DNA from: an uncultured Bacillota bacterium
Lineage (GTDB): Bacteria; Bacillota_I; Bacilli_A; RFN20; CAG-449
Length of the DNA stretch: 5,182 nt
NCBI GenBank assembly: GCA_905204225.1
Contig: CAJKZK010000113.1
Location: 1 to 5,182, forward strand
Direction: 5' to 3'
The notes beneath the pieces were generated by a model. It did no database searches. It was not told the origin of the DNA and saw nothing but the letters and a program-made list of their open reading frames with translations. The position numbers and the translations under genes were made by a program. Shown here one piece after another: positions 1-5,182 of this stretch. The number at the start of each line of letters is the position of its first letter. Position 1 is the first letter of the stretch.

Positions 1-21
1 AGACGTGTGCTCTTCCGATCT
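1..21. other. Illumina TruSeq adapter remnant (not genomic)
   Basis: Bases 1-21 begin AGACGTGTGC and end TTCCGATCT, which matches the 3' end of the TruSeq read-2 adapter. The junction is at position 22, where AT-rich genomic sequence starts abruptly. The adapter is an untrimmed technical sequence at the contig end and should be removed before annotation. Confidence 0.97.
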
Positions 22-23
22 TA

Positions 24-416
24 CTACCAAGTAAAAAAAGAAATTAATTTTTCTATTATTAATTTAATTAAAATATATAAAAATTGGTACCAAGTTAATT
101 TAATGTCATTTTTTGGTTTTTCAATTACATTAATTGTTAAAGGAAGATAAAGATTATCTTCATCTAAAATTATAATTTCTAAATGAACATAATATTGACC
201 TATTTGATTATAATTATCTTCATAAAGAGAATCGACATAATTAACATATAAATAATTAATTTTTTGAATTTGCTTATCTTCTATTAATTTTTCTAAAGCT
301 ACTTCACTTGTAAGAAAATGAGAATTATAAACAGTTAAATTCAAATTATCAATGTGCCAATAAGATGAATTTATACAATTAATTGATATTATCAATGTCT
401 TAAAAATATTTATCAT
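24..416 (-). CDS. Small surface protein with one Ig-like domain (hypothetical)
   Basis: I do not recognise a named family for this 130-residue protein. Residues about 35-99 follow the pattern of bacterial Ig-like/HYR or DUF5011-type repeats: a helix-forming start (SEVALEKL), then YEDNYNQIGQYYVHL, then a strand ending LPLTINVIE. In known proteins the equivalent segment is 'N..G.Y.V...D..N....I.V'. Such domains are normally repeated in large exported proteins; here there is one. The N-terminus is hydrophobic with a Cys at residue 14 (SINC), a poor lipobox because of Asn before Cys, so lipoprotein export is only possible. Residues 109-128 are hydrophobic but carry Lys and Glu, so they could be an amphipathic helix or a weak anchor. 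The start is supported by GGAGGT at 425-430, 8 bases upstream of the ATG. The TAG stop (24-26) lies only two bases inside the adapter junction. It is divergent from asnS. Confidence 0.72.
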   Translation of the reverse strand: MINIFKTLIISINCINSSYWHIDNLNLTVYNSHFLTSEVALEKLIEDKQIQKINYLYVNYVDSLYEDNYNQIGQYYVHLEIIILDEDNLYLPLTINVIEKPKNDIKLTWYQFLYILIKLIIEKLISFFTW

Positions 417-543
417 TTATTTGTACCTCCAATAATATATTGGTGCAATTTAGTATTTTATTTAAAAAAATTTATTAGAAGATTTAATTTTTATATTAAA
501 TATATTATATTTAAAGTAAGATTTATTTTAGGAGAAAAAATTT
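417..543. promoter_or_regulatory. Divergent intergenic region upstream of asnS and the Ig-like gene
   Basis: These 127 bases separate two divergently transcribed genes and must hold both promoters. The asnS side ends in a clear ribosome binding site, AGGAGA at 530-535, 8 bases before the ATG. Possible -10 elements are TATTAT at 503-508 and TATATT at 492-497, but neither has a good -35 at the right distance, so I assign no exact promoter. There is no T-box leader: the space is too short and the conserved GGTGG-ACCGCG antiterminator core is absent. Confidence 0.45.
429..443. repeat. Inverted repeat CCAATA-ATA-TATTGG overlapping a ribosome binding site
   Basis: Two perfect 6-base arms (429-434 and 438-443) flank a 3-base centre. 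The arm nearest the minus-strand gene shares two bases with its Shine-Dalgarno sequence (425-430). It could be an operator in the divergent promoter region or a small mRNA hairpin that partly hides the ribosome binding site. In such AT-rich DNA a chance origin is also possible, although the CC/GG ends make it more notable than the surrounding A/T palindromes. Confidence 0.4.
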
Positions 544-1938
544 ATGTACGATTTTAAAACAGTAAGAGAATTATATGAGACTTGTTATTACGGAGATCAA
601 ATTCAACAAGATTCACTTGATGAGATTGGTCTTGAAGGGTGGATTAGAACTAATCGTAATAATGGTTCTATTGGGTTTATTGAATTAAATGATGGAACAT
701 ATTTTAAAAATGCACAAATTGTATATGATAAAGAAAAATTAAATAATTTTGAAGATATTACTCATCATTTAACAGGATGTTCTATTTCAATTAAAGGTAA
801 ATTTGTTTTAACTCCTAATGCTAAACAACCTTTTGAAATACATTTGCATGAATTTACTTTAATTGGTGATTGTGATTCTACTTATCCATTACAAAAGAAA
901 AGACATTCATTTGAATATTTAAGAGATATTGCTCATCTTAGACCAAGAACAAATACATTTAATGCAGTATTTAGATTAAGAAGTGTTTTATCTATGGCTA
1001 TTCATGAATTTTTCCAAAATCAAGGTTTTGTTTATGTTCATACACCTTTATTAACTGGTATTAGTTGTGAAGGTGATGATATGTTCCATGTTGTTACTGG
1101 CGATGACAAAAATAATTTAGATTCATATTTTGGAAAGAAAACATTATTATCTGGATCAGGACAAATTCATGTAGAAGCATTCGCTATGGCATTTAGAGAT
1201 GTTTATACTTTTGGACCTACTTTTAGAAGTGAAAAATCTAATACTAGAACACATGCTTCTGAATTCTGGATGATAGAACCAGAAATTGCTTTTGCAGATC
1301 TTGAAGATAATATGGATTTAATTGAAGATTGTGTTAAATATTGTATTAAATATTGTCTAGAAAATGCACCAGAAGAAATGAAATTCTTTAATGAAATGAT
1401 AGATAAAACATTATTAGATAGATTAAATCATGTTTTAAATACTCCATTTAAGACTCTTGAATATACGGACGCTATTAATTTATTATTAAAAGCTAAAGAA
1501 GAAGGTGTAAAATTCGAAGATGATAATATTTTTTGGGGTAAAGATCTTGAATCTGAACATGAAAAATATATTACTGAAAAAGTAATTAAAGGACCAGTTT
1601 TCTTAATTAATTATCCGGAAGAAATTAAATCATTTTATATGAAGAGAAATGCTGATGGAAAAACTGTTGCAGCATGTGATTTGCTTGTTCCTGGTATTGG
1701 AGAATTAGTAGGTGGTTCTCAAAGAGAAGAAAATTATGATATTCTCAAGGAAAAAATGGAAAAATCTAATCTTAATATGGATGATTATGGTTGGTATCTT
1801 GATTTGAGAAAATATGGTGGATGTAAACATGCTGGATTTGGTATTGGTTTTGAAAGATTTGTTATGTATATTTCTGGTATGAGCAATATTAGAGATGTAG
1901 AACCATTCCCAAGAACATATAAAAATTTAAATTATTAG
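544..1938 (+). CDS. asnS: Asparaginyl-tRNA synthetase (class IIb)
   Basis: AsnRS joins asparagine to tRNA-Asn with ATP in the cytoplasm. At 464 residues it has normal bacterial length. Residues about 27-107 form the N-terminal OB-fold anticodon-binding domain (GLEGWIRTNR, then GSIGFIELNDG). The catalytic core follows. Motif 1 lies around residues 145-170, with the active-site stretch CEGDDMF nearby at 175-181. Motif 2 runs from FRSE (227) through NTRTHASEFWMIEPE (to 247); the EFWMIEPE form is typical of AsnRS rather than AspRS. GELVGGSQRE (386-395) and motif 3, GFGIGFERFVMY (431-442), are intact. No catalytic segment looks missing. The start is set by AGGAGA 8 bases upstream and matches family N-termini. 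The TAG stop overlaps the ribosome binding site of the next gene, implying cotranscription. Having AsnRS means direct charging of tRNA-Asn is available, whether or not GatCAB is also present. Confidence 0.98.
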   Translation: MYDFKTVRELYETCYYGDQIQQDSLDEIGLEGWIRTNRNNGSIGFIELNDGTYFKNAQIVYDKEKLNNFEDITHHLTGCSISIKGKFVLTPNAKQPFEIHLHEFTLIGDCDSTYPLQKKRHSFEYLRDIAHLRPRTNTFNAVFRLRSVLSMAIHEFFQNQGFVYVHTPLLTGISCEGDDMFHVVTGDDKNNLDSYFGKKTLLSGSGQIHVEAFAMAFRDVYTFGPTFRSEKSNTRTHASEFWMIEPEIAFADLEDNMDLIEDCVKYCIKYCLENAPEEMKFFNEMIDKTLLDRLNHVLNTPFKTLEYTDAINLLLKAKEEGVKFEDDNIFWGKDLESEHEKYITEKVIKGPVFLINYPEEIKSFYMKRNADGKTVAACDLLVPGIGELVGGSQREENYDILKEKMEKSNLNMDDYGWYLDLRKYGGCKHAGFGIGFERFVMYISGMSNIRDVEPFPRTYKNLNY

Positions 1939-1940
1939 GA
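1937..1940 (+). promoter_or_regulatory. Ribosome binding site overlapping the asnS stop codon
   Basis: AGGA at 1937-1940 shares its first two bases with the asnS TAG stop (1936-1938) and lies 7 bases before the next ATG at 1948. A ribosome ending on asnS would sit on this site, which suggests translational coupling of the membrane-protein gene to asnS. Confidence 0.6.
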
Positions 1941-1947
1941 TTATTGT

Positions 1948-3042
1948 ATGGAAGAAGACTTAAATAAAGAAAAAATTGATGAAGATAATCTAGCTAAAAA
2001 AGTAAGATCAAAAAAAAGAATAAGAGGATTATTAATTTTTATTAATGTTGTTTTAGCCTCTTATCTTGTTTTTGAAGCATCAATGAAAATTTATAATTTT
2101 GCTTCTTCACTTAATAATAAAGAAGATATAATTCTTTTAAATAATAAAAATAGAGAAGAATCATTAAAAATATATGATCAATTTTTAACAAAAAATAATA
2201 ATCAATATATTAATTATGAAATATATGATATAGGAATTTATGGTGGATATTTACATTTATCTTATACAAATATGGATAATCATTTTTATCAATTAAAAAA
2301 TAATATTACTTCATTAATAAATGTTACAAATAATATTTATCAAAATACTTTTTTTAATGAAGAAACAGATGAAAATTATTTAAATACAGGGATTAATTTA
2401 ACAAAATTAGAAAATGGTGATTATATATTAGTTAATGAATATATTACTAGTGATGATGAAAATAATAAACATGTTGCATTAAAGTTAAATAATATTAATG
2501 ATTATGAAAAAACTATTTATACTTTGCCAAATAAAAATGGTGAAAGAAAAAAAATTGTTATAAAGAATAAATATAGTTCACCGTGTTTAGTGATTTCTGT
2601 TAGTGATATTAATACTTTACCACAAAATTATTATGATTTTTCTTTAATTGGCGAAGAAGAAAAAGTTTCTTCTTTTGCTAAAAAATTTGATAAATATAAA
2701 ATTGCTCATTGTCCATCTTTAATTGATGCATTTAAAACGAATTCAAATTATTCTCTAATTTTAAAAGATGTAGAAAAAACGCTTGTACCTTCACAAATTA
2801 AAATTAAAGATAGTTTTAAAGATTTGGTAAGTAATGAAAATATTGTTATTGATGATTATAAATATTATGAATATGTTACTGAATTAGGTGGTAATTTATT
2901 ACATGCTGGTTCTTGTAAAGAAGGTGTAACCTCATCTTTTGTTGTTAAACCATATTTAAAAGGAAATGATAATGGTAAATATGTTGTTGTAATAAATGAA
3001 AATATTGATCAAGAATATTTATTAAAAATAATTAATTATTAA
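1948..3042 (+). CDS. Single-pass membrane protein with large extracytoplasmic domain (hypothetical)
   Basis: I do not recognise the family of this 364-residue protein. The first 26 residues are highly charged and end in a basic stretch (KKVRSKKRIR). One hydrophobic helix follows at about 27-46, and residues 47-364 are soluble, rich in Asn, Lys, Tyr and Ile. By the positive-inside rule the N-terminus is cytoplasmic and the rest lies outside, so the helix is a signal anchor without an obvious cleavage site. Three Cys lie in the outer part (in SPCLV, AHCPS and GSCKE). No catalytic motif, repeat or sortase signal is apparent. The gene starts 9 bases after asnS; its ribosome binding site AGGA (1937-1940) includes two bases of the asnS stop, with 7 bases to the ATG. 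Operon membership with asnS is likely, but a functional link to tRNA charging is not implied. Its end overlaps the convergent gene by 11 bases. Confidence 0.85.
   Translation: MEEDLNKEKIDEDNLAKKVRSKKRIRGLLIFINVVLASYLVFEASMKIYNFASSLNNKEDIILLNNKNREESLKIYDQFLTKNNNQYINYEIYDIGIYGGYLHLSYTNMDNHFYQLKNNITSLINVTNNIYQNTFFNEETDENYLNTGINLTKLENGDYILVNEYITSDDENNKHVALKLNNINDYEKTIYTLPNKNGERKKIVIKNKYSSPCLVISVSDINTLPQNYYDFSLIGEEEKVSSFAKKFDKYKIAHCPSLIDAFKTNSNYSLILKDVEKTLVPSQIKIKDSFKDLVSNENIVIDDYKYYEYVTELGGNLLHAGSCKEGVTSSFVVKPYLKGNDNGKYVVVINENIDQEYLLKIINY
3027..3040. terminator. Possible weak bidirectional terminator (A/T palindrome)
   Basis: AATAATTAATTATT is a perfect 14-base palindrome at the junction of two convergent genes. 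It contains the minus-strand stop (3032-3034) and touches the plus-strand stop (3040-3042). A hairpin could form a 5-base stem around a TTAA loop, followed by T-rich sequence (read TTTT on the minus strand and ATTATTTT on the plus strand). An all-A/T stem is weak, so this is only a candidate. No GC-containing terminator hairpin is visible nearby. Confidence 0.25.
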
Positions 3043-3688
3043 TATTATTTTGTGTAATAAAATTGATTTGTAAAGAGTCAAAATTATCTAAAGAAGAATT
3101 AAAGATGGTTTTGGCTTTGTCTTTTATTCTTTTTTCACGACTATTATATTTACAAGTGGCTATAATAAAACCAATAAGACCAATTAAAAATAATATTAAA
3201 AATATATAACCTACAATAGCTTTTCCATCATTATAAAAAATTAAACTTGTTTCATAATTAATATGAGGCCATTCTGTTGGATAAGGAATAACACCTTGAG
3301 CCCAAGTCCATTCAAATTTAATTAACATATCATCATATAATTTCCAAATATAATTATAATCAATTTTATTGATAGAATAATAAGTAAAAAATAATATAAA
3401 ACTACTAGCTAAAATTAGTAAAGGTAACCATGCTTGTTTTAATAATAATAATTGATTTTTTTGATTAGCAACTTGTTTGAATTCAGTAGGATTTTTTACA
3501 AATCCATATTTAATATAATCAATAACATATTGATCAATTTTTTTACTGTTTTTGATGCTGATTTTTTTATAAAGTTTCGCTAATAAACCCACAAATAAAA
3601 CAATCAATAAAAATAATAAACAAAAAATTACAAGAACTCTTTTTTCTGTTTTAGATAAAATTATTTGAATCAAGTTATAAGTCGACAT
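3032..3688 (-). CDS. Three-helix membrane protein with Trp-rich outer loop (hypothetical)
   Basis: The family of this 218-residue protein is not recognised. Hydrophobic helices lie at about 18-37, 87-105 and 158-177. Basic residues after helix 1 (KLYKKISIKNSKK) and after helix 3 (KYNSREKRIKDK) place residues 38-86 and the C-terminus inside, and the 106-157 loop outside. That loop is aromatic, with Trp at 115, 127, 129 and 140 and the stretch FEWTWAQGVIPYPTEWPH, and would be a natural ligand or partner contact. The start is well supported: AGGAGG at 3698-3703, 9 bases before the ATG, lies within the end of the upstream gene. The coding regions overlap by 14 bases, so translation of the two is probably coupled. 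It is the last gene of the three-gene minus-strand cluster and its TAA stop lies inside the end of the convergent plus-strand gene. Confidence 0.85.
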   Translation of the reverse strand: MSTYNLIQIILSKTEKRVLVIFCLLFLLIVLFVGLLAKLYKKISIKNSKKIDQYVIDYIKYGFVKNPTEFKQVANQKNQLLLLKQAWLPLLILASSFILFFTYYSINKIDYNYIWKLYDDMLIKFEWTWAQGVIPYPTEWPHINYETSLIFYNDGKAIVGYIFLILFLIGLIGFIIATCKYNSREKRIKDKAKTIFNSSLDNFDSLQINFITQNNINN

Positions 3689-3935
3689 TTTTAAGTGCCT
3701 CCTCTCTTCTTTGATCTAATATTTTTTGATCTTGTTCTTTTAAAACTTTAATTGCTTTATCGTTTTTATTTGAAAAAATTGAATCACCTTTAAAAAACGT
3801 AAAGATTCCAATGAAAGCATTTTTAAAAAACAAAATTAAACATATAATCATTTTATAAACTAAAAAAAGTAGCCAAAAAGGAGAAGTGAAAATTGCTATA
3901 AAACCATCTTTAAAAATACTAAATAATTTTAACAT
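3675..3935 (-). CDS. Small membrane protein with internal FK-x-x-FI-x-IFT repeat (hypothetical)
   Basis: This 86-residue protein matches no family I can name. Residues 1-48 are almost wholly hydrophobic or aromatic; residues 49-86 are hydrophilic and charged, ending EQDQKILDQRREEALKNVDL, probably helical and cytoplasmic. The hydrophobic half contains two similar segments, FKDGFIAIFT (8-17) and FKNAFIGIFT (37-46), with seven of ten residues identical and a spacing of 29. This suggests a helical hairpin or two membrane-surface helices around a central helix (about 20-36). The ribosome binding site AGGAG (3941-3945) is 5 bases from the ATG. The gene starts 15 bases after the upstream stop and overlaps the next gene by 14 bases, which supports a real gene in an operon despite its small size. 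A scaffold or accessory role with the neighbouring membrane proteins is a guess. Confidence 0.8.
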   Translation of the reverse strand: MLKLFSIFKDGFIAIFTSPFWLLFLVYKMIICLILFFKNAFIGIFTFFKGDSIFSNKNDKAIKVLKEQDQKILDQRREEALKNVDL

Positions 3936-3950
3936 ATATACTCCTATAAT

Positions 3951-4871
3951 TTATTTTTTACTTGTTATATCTTTTTTATTAAAAAAATTATTGTTAATTT
4001 TTTCTTTCTTTATAAAATGGATATACAATATAAATATAACACTTATCAATAAAGTAATAATAGAAAAAATATTAAAAAACCAACTTAATCCATTGTTTTT
4101 AAACCAAGAAGAAAAAACTAAACAAATAATATATATGATTATAAATAATAGCAAACTAATAATATTTAAAAATTTATTATCAAATTTAATAAAATAATAT
4201 AAAAGATAAACACTAAAAATTAAACTTGCAGCAGTAAATAAATAATTGATATACAAATAATTGTAACAAGATAGACTAATGATTATAAAAAGAAAATTGA
4301 AAATAAAAGTAGAATAAAAAATATTTAAATCTTCTTTAATTTTAAAATTAAATTTGTTTATTTCTGCTTCAATAATAATATAACTTAATAACATTTGAAT
4401 ATATGAAAAAAGAAATAAAGAAACTAAAAATATATTATTTAATTTATCAATATTTATATTTAATAAGGTGCTTATAACATTTAGAAAATCAATATTATAA
4501 ATGATTTTCAGAAACAAGATAGATAATATTTCTAAAACAATATTACTTAATGAAGAAATAAATAAAATATAAAAACCATGAACATTATATTTGATTAAGA
4601 TACCAAAAATTATGCCACTTATTAAAGATGGAAATAAATAAAAAAATGTTGTCTGATAGTCAATCAAAAAACAAATTAAGAATGAAGATATTAAATACGC
4701 TAAAGTGTATTTATAATTACAATTTAATTTGACTAAACTAGCAGCAAATGGTAAACCGATTAAGATTATTAATGAAAATAAAGGCAAATATAAATTAAGA
4801 ATAACAAAAACAATGTTTATACTTAACATAATACTAGTAAAAGTTAATTGCTTAATATTTTTATTGTCCAT
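3951..4871 (-). CDS. Polytopic membrane protein, YybS/DUF2232-like
   Basis: This 306-residue protein has about nine or ten hydrophobic helices (roughly 10-28, 30-48, 55-70, 74-94, 99-122, 146-166, 183-201, 205-228, 233-254 and 263-286), followed by a basic, Asn-rich tail from 288. The N-terminal half resembles the YybS (DUF2232) group, which is distantly related to ECF transporter S components: TFTSIMLSINIVF, then LPLFSL and IGLPFAASLV, then LFPSLISGIIFGILIKY. Length is also like YybS (about 310). No substrate can be read from the sequence, and the usual YybS neighbours (GdpP, ribosomal protein L9) are not here. The identification rests on pattern memory and is moderate. There is no Shine-Dalgarno sequence before the ATG; a -10-like element ends 6 bases upstream, which suggests a leaderless mRNA. 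It is the first gene of the minus-strand cluster. Composition is extremely A/T-biased, as expected for Ile, Leu, Phe, Asn and Lys content. Confidence 0.85.
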   Translation of the reverse strand: MDNKNIKQLTFTSIMLSINIVFVILNLYLPLFSLIILIGLPFAASLVKLNCNYKYTLAYLISSFLICFLIDYQTTFFYLFPSLISGIIFGILIKYNVHGFYILFISSLSNIVLEILSILFLKIIYNIDFLNVISTLLNINIDKLNNIFLVSLFLFSYIQMLLSYIIIEAEINKFNFKIKEDLNIFYSTFIFNFLFIIISLSCYNYLYINYLFTAASLIFSVYLLYYFIKFDNKFLNIISLLLFIIIYIICLVFSSWFKNNGLSWFFNIFSIITLLISVIFILYIHFIKKEKINNNFFNKKDITSKK

Positions 4872-4877
4872 AAGTTT

Positions 4878-4907
4878 ATTTTATCATTTTTTTATTAATT
4901 TTTCTAA
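4878..4907 (-). promoter_or_regulatory. Candidate promoter giving a leaderless mRNA for the minus-strand operon
   Basis: Read on the minus strand, TGATAAAAT (4886-4878) is an extended -10 with one mismatch to the TATAAT hexamer. A weak -35, TTAGAA (4907-4902), lies 18 bases upstream. The -10 is followed by AAACTT and then the ATG, so the normal start of transcription would fall on or next to the A of the start codon at 4871. Absence of a ribosome binding site fits this. In AT-rich DNA, -10-like matches are common, so this remains a candidate. Confidence 0.45.
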
Positions 4908-4940
4908 AAAAAAGAAATTAATTTAATAGAGGCTTAATTA

Positions 4941-5170
4941 ATGAAAAAACAATTAATTATATTAATCTTATTTATATTGATTATATTTCCTTTTAATAAA
5001 GAGATAAAACAAGAACAAATATTTTTGCAAAAAGAAGATAAATATGCAGTATTAGTCTATTTAGATACTTGTCTGGCTTGTAGAAATACAAAAATGTTTT
5101 TAAATGAAATGGAAAAAAGAAAAAATAAAGTAATTTATTATTTGGACTTTAAAGAATGCAAATTTTCTTT
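4941..5170 (+). CDS. Membrane-anchored thioredoxin-like protein, 3' truncated
   Basis: Only the first 76 codons are present; the gene runs into the adapter at 5171. After MKK, residues 4-18 form a hydrophobic signal or anchor (LIILILFILIIFPF), so the protein is probably exported and held at the membrane. A thioredoxin-fold start follows: strand YAVLVYLD (35-42), then the redox motif CLAC (Cys44, Cys47) at the start of a helix (RNTKMFLNEMEK), then strand KVIYYLDF and a third Cys at 73. The cis-proline half of the fold is missing, so it could be thioredoxin-, glutaredoxin- or TlpA-like; thiol-disulfide exchange on extracytoplasmic proteins is the likely role. The start is supported by AGAGG (4928-4932), 8 bases upstream, and an in-frame TAA at 4935-4937. 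The gene is divergent from the membrane-protein operon. Residues coded beyond 5170 would come from the adapter. Confidence 0.82.
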
Positions 5171-5182
5171 AGATCGGAAGAG
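5171..5182. other. Illumina adapter start (not genomic)
   Basis: AGATCGGAAGAG is the common beginning of TruSeq adapters read from the insert outward. It is the reverse complement of bases 10-21 of the window, as expected when both contig ends carry adapter. The genomic sequence stops at 5170 inside an open coding region. Confidence 0.96.

Noticed and set aside
24..416. Lipoprotein call for the Ig-like protein based on Cys14
   Set aside because: The residues before the Cys (Ser-Ile-Asn) fit the lipobox poorly, with no Ala, Gly or Ser at -1, so it is left as a possibility in the gene entry.
461..520. A/T palindromes such as AAATATA-T-TATATTT upstream of asnS
   Set aside because: Arms made only of A and T occur often by chance at this composition; no regulator site can be claimed.
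3886..4197. Plus-strand open frame of 103 codons starting with GTG
   Set aside because: It lies antisense to two well-supported membrane genes. Its GGAG is only a few bases from the GTG, and the Ile/Leu/Asn/Lys-rich product is what AT-rich antisense yields.
3951..4871. Assignment of the polytopic protein as YybS in the yybS-gdpP-rplI cluster
   Set aside because: The neighbours are not GdpP or ribosomal protein L9, so only fold-level similarity is claimed and no gene symbol is given.
4729..4926. Plus-strand open frame of 65 codons starting with TTG
   Set aside because: It is antisense to the N-terminal part of the polytopic membrane gene, has no ribosome binding site and has no protein-like pattern.
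22..5170. CRISPR array, tRNA, rRNA, transposase, phage or defence genes
   Set aside because: I found no regularly spaced repeats, no cloverleaf or conserved rRNA sequence, and no proteins with the relevant motifs on either strand.
1..5182. Terminal inverted repeats suggesting a linear plasmid or transposon
   Set aside because: Both arms are exactly TruSeq adapter sequence and have a base composition unlike the adjoining genomic DNA.

Overview
The window is one complete short contig whose two ends are not biological. Positions 1-21 are the tail of the Illumina TruSeq adapter and positions 5171-5182 are the start of its reverse complement, so the genomic insert is 22-5170. The insert is strongly AT-rich. 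It favours AT-ending codons, with TTA for Leu and AGA for Arg, and its genes are tightly packed. All tryptophans I traced in the predicted proteins are TGG and the six visible stops are TAA or TAG. This suggests a low-GC, small-genome Bacillota/Mycoplasmatota-like bacterium using the standard code, for example an uncultured gut Bacilli or RF39-type lineage, rather than a code-4 Mycoplasma or Spiroplasma. The lineage assignment is inference.

Layout. A minus-strand gene (24-416) encodes a 130-residue protein that looks like one Ig-like surface domain with a hydrophobic C-terminus. It diverges from asnS (544-1938, +), a full-length asparaginyl-tRNA synthetase and the only confidently named gene. 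asnS is followed after 9 bases by an unrecognised single-pass membrane protein (1948-3042, +), whose ribosome binding site overlaps the asnS stop codon. These two genes meet a minus-strand cluster of three membrane-protein genes head to tail, with an 11-base overlap of coding ends. In transcription order the cluster is a 306-residue polytopic protein resembling the YybS/DUF2232 group (4871-3951), an 86-residue small membrane protein with an internal repeat (3935-3675), and a 218-residue three-helix membrane protein (3688-3032). Spacing of 15 bases and an overlap of 14 bases mark them as an operon. Divergent from the operon, the 5' part of a membrane-anchored thioredoxin-like gene with a CLAC motif (4941-5170, +) runs off the contig.

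How they work together. AsnRS charges tRNA-Asn in the cytoplasm. Every other gene encodes a protein predicted to be in, or outside, the membrane, so the block is mainly housekeeping translation plus uncharacterised envelope functions. I see no RNA gene, CRISPR array, insertion sequence, phage gene, toxin-antitoxin pair or recognisable defence system. The most interesting unexplained parts are the three-gene membrane operon, whose first gene seems to have a leaderless promoter, and the asnS-coupled membrane protein.
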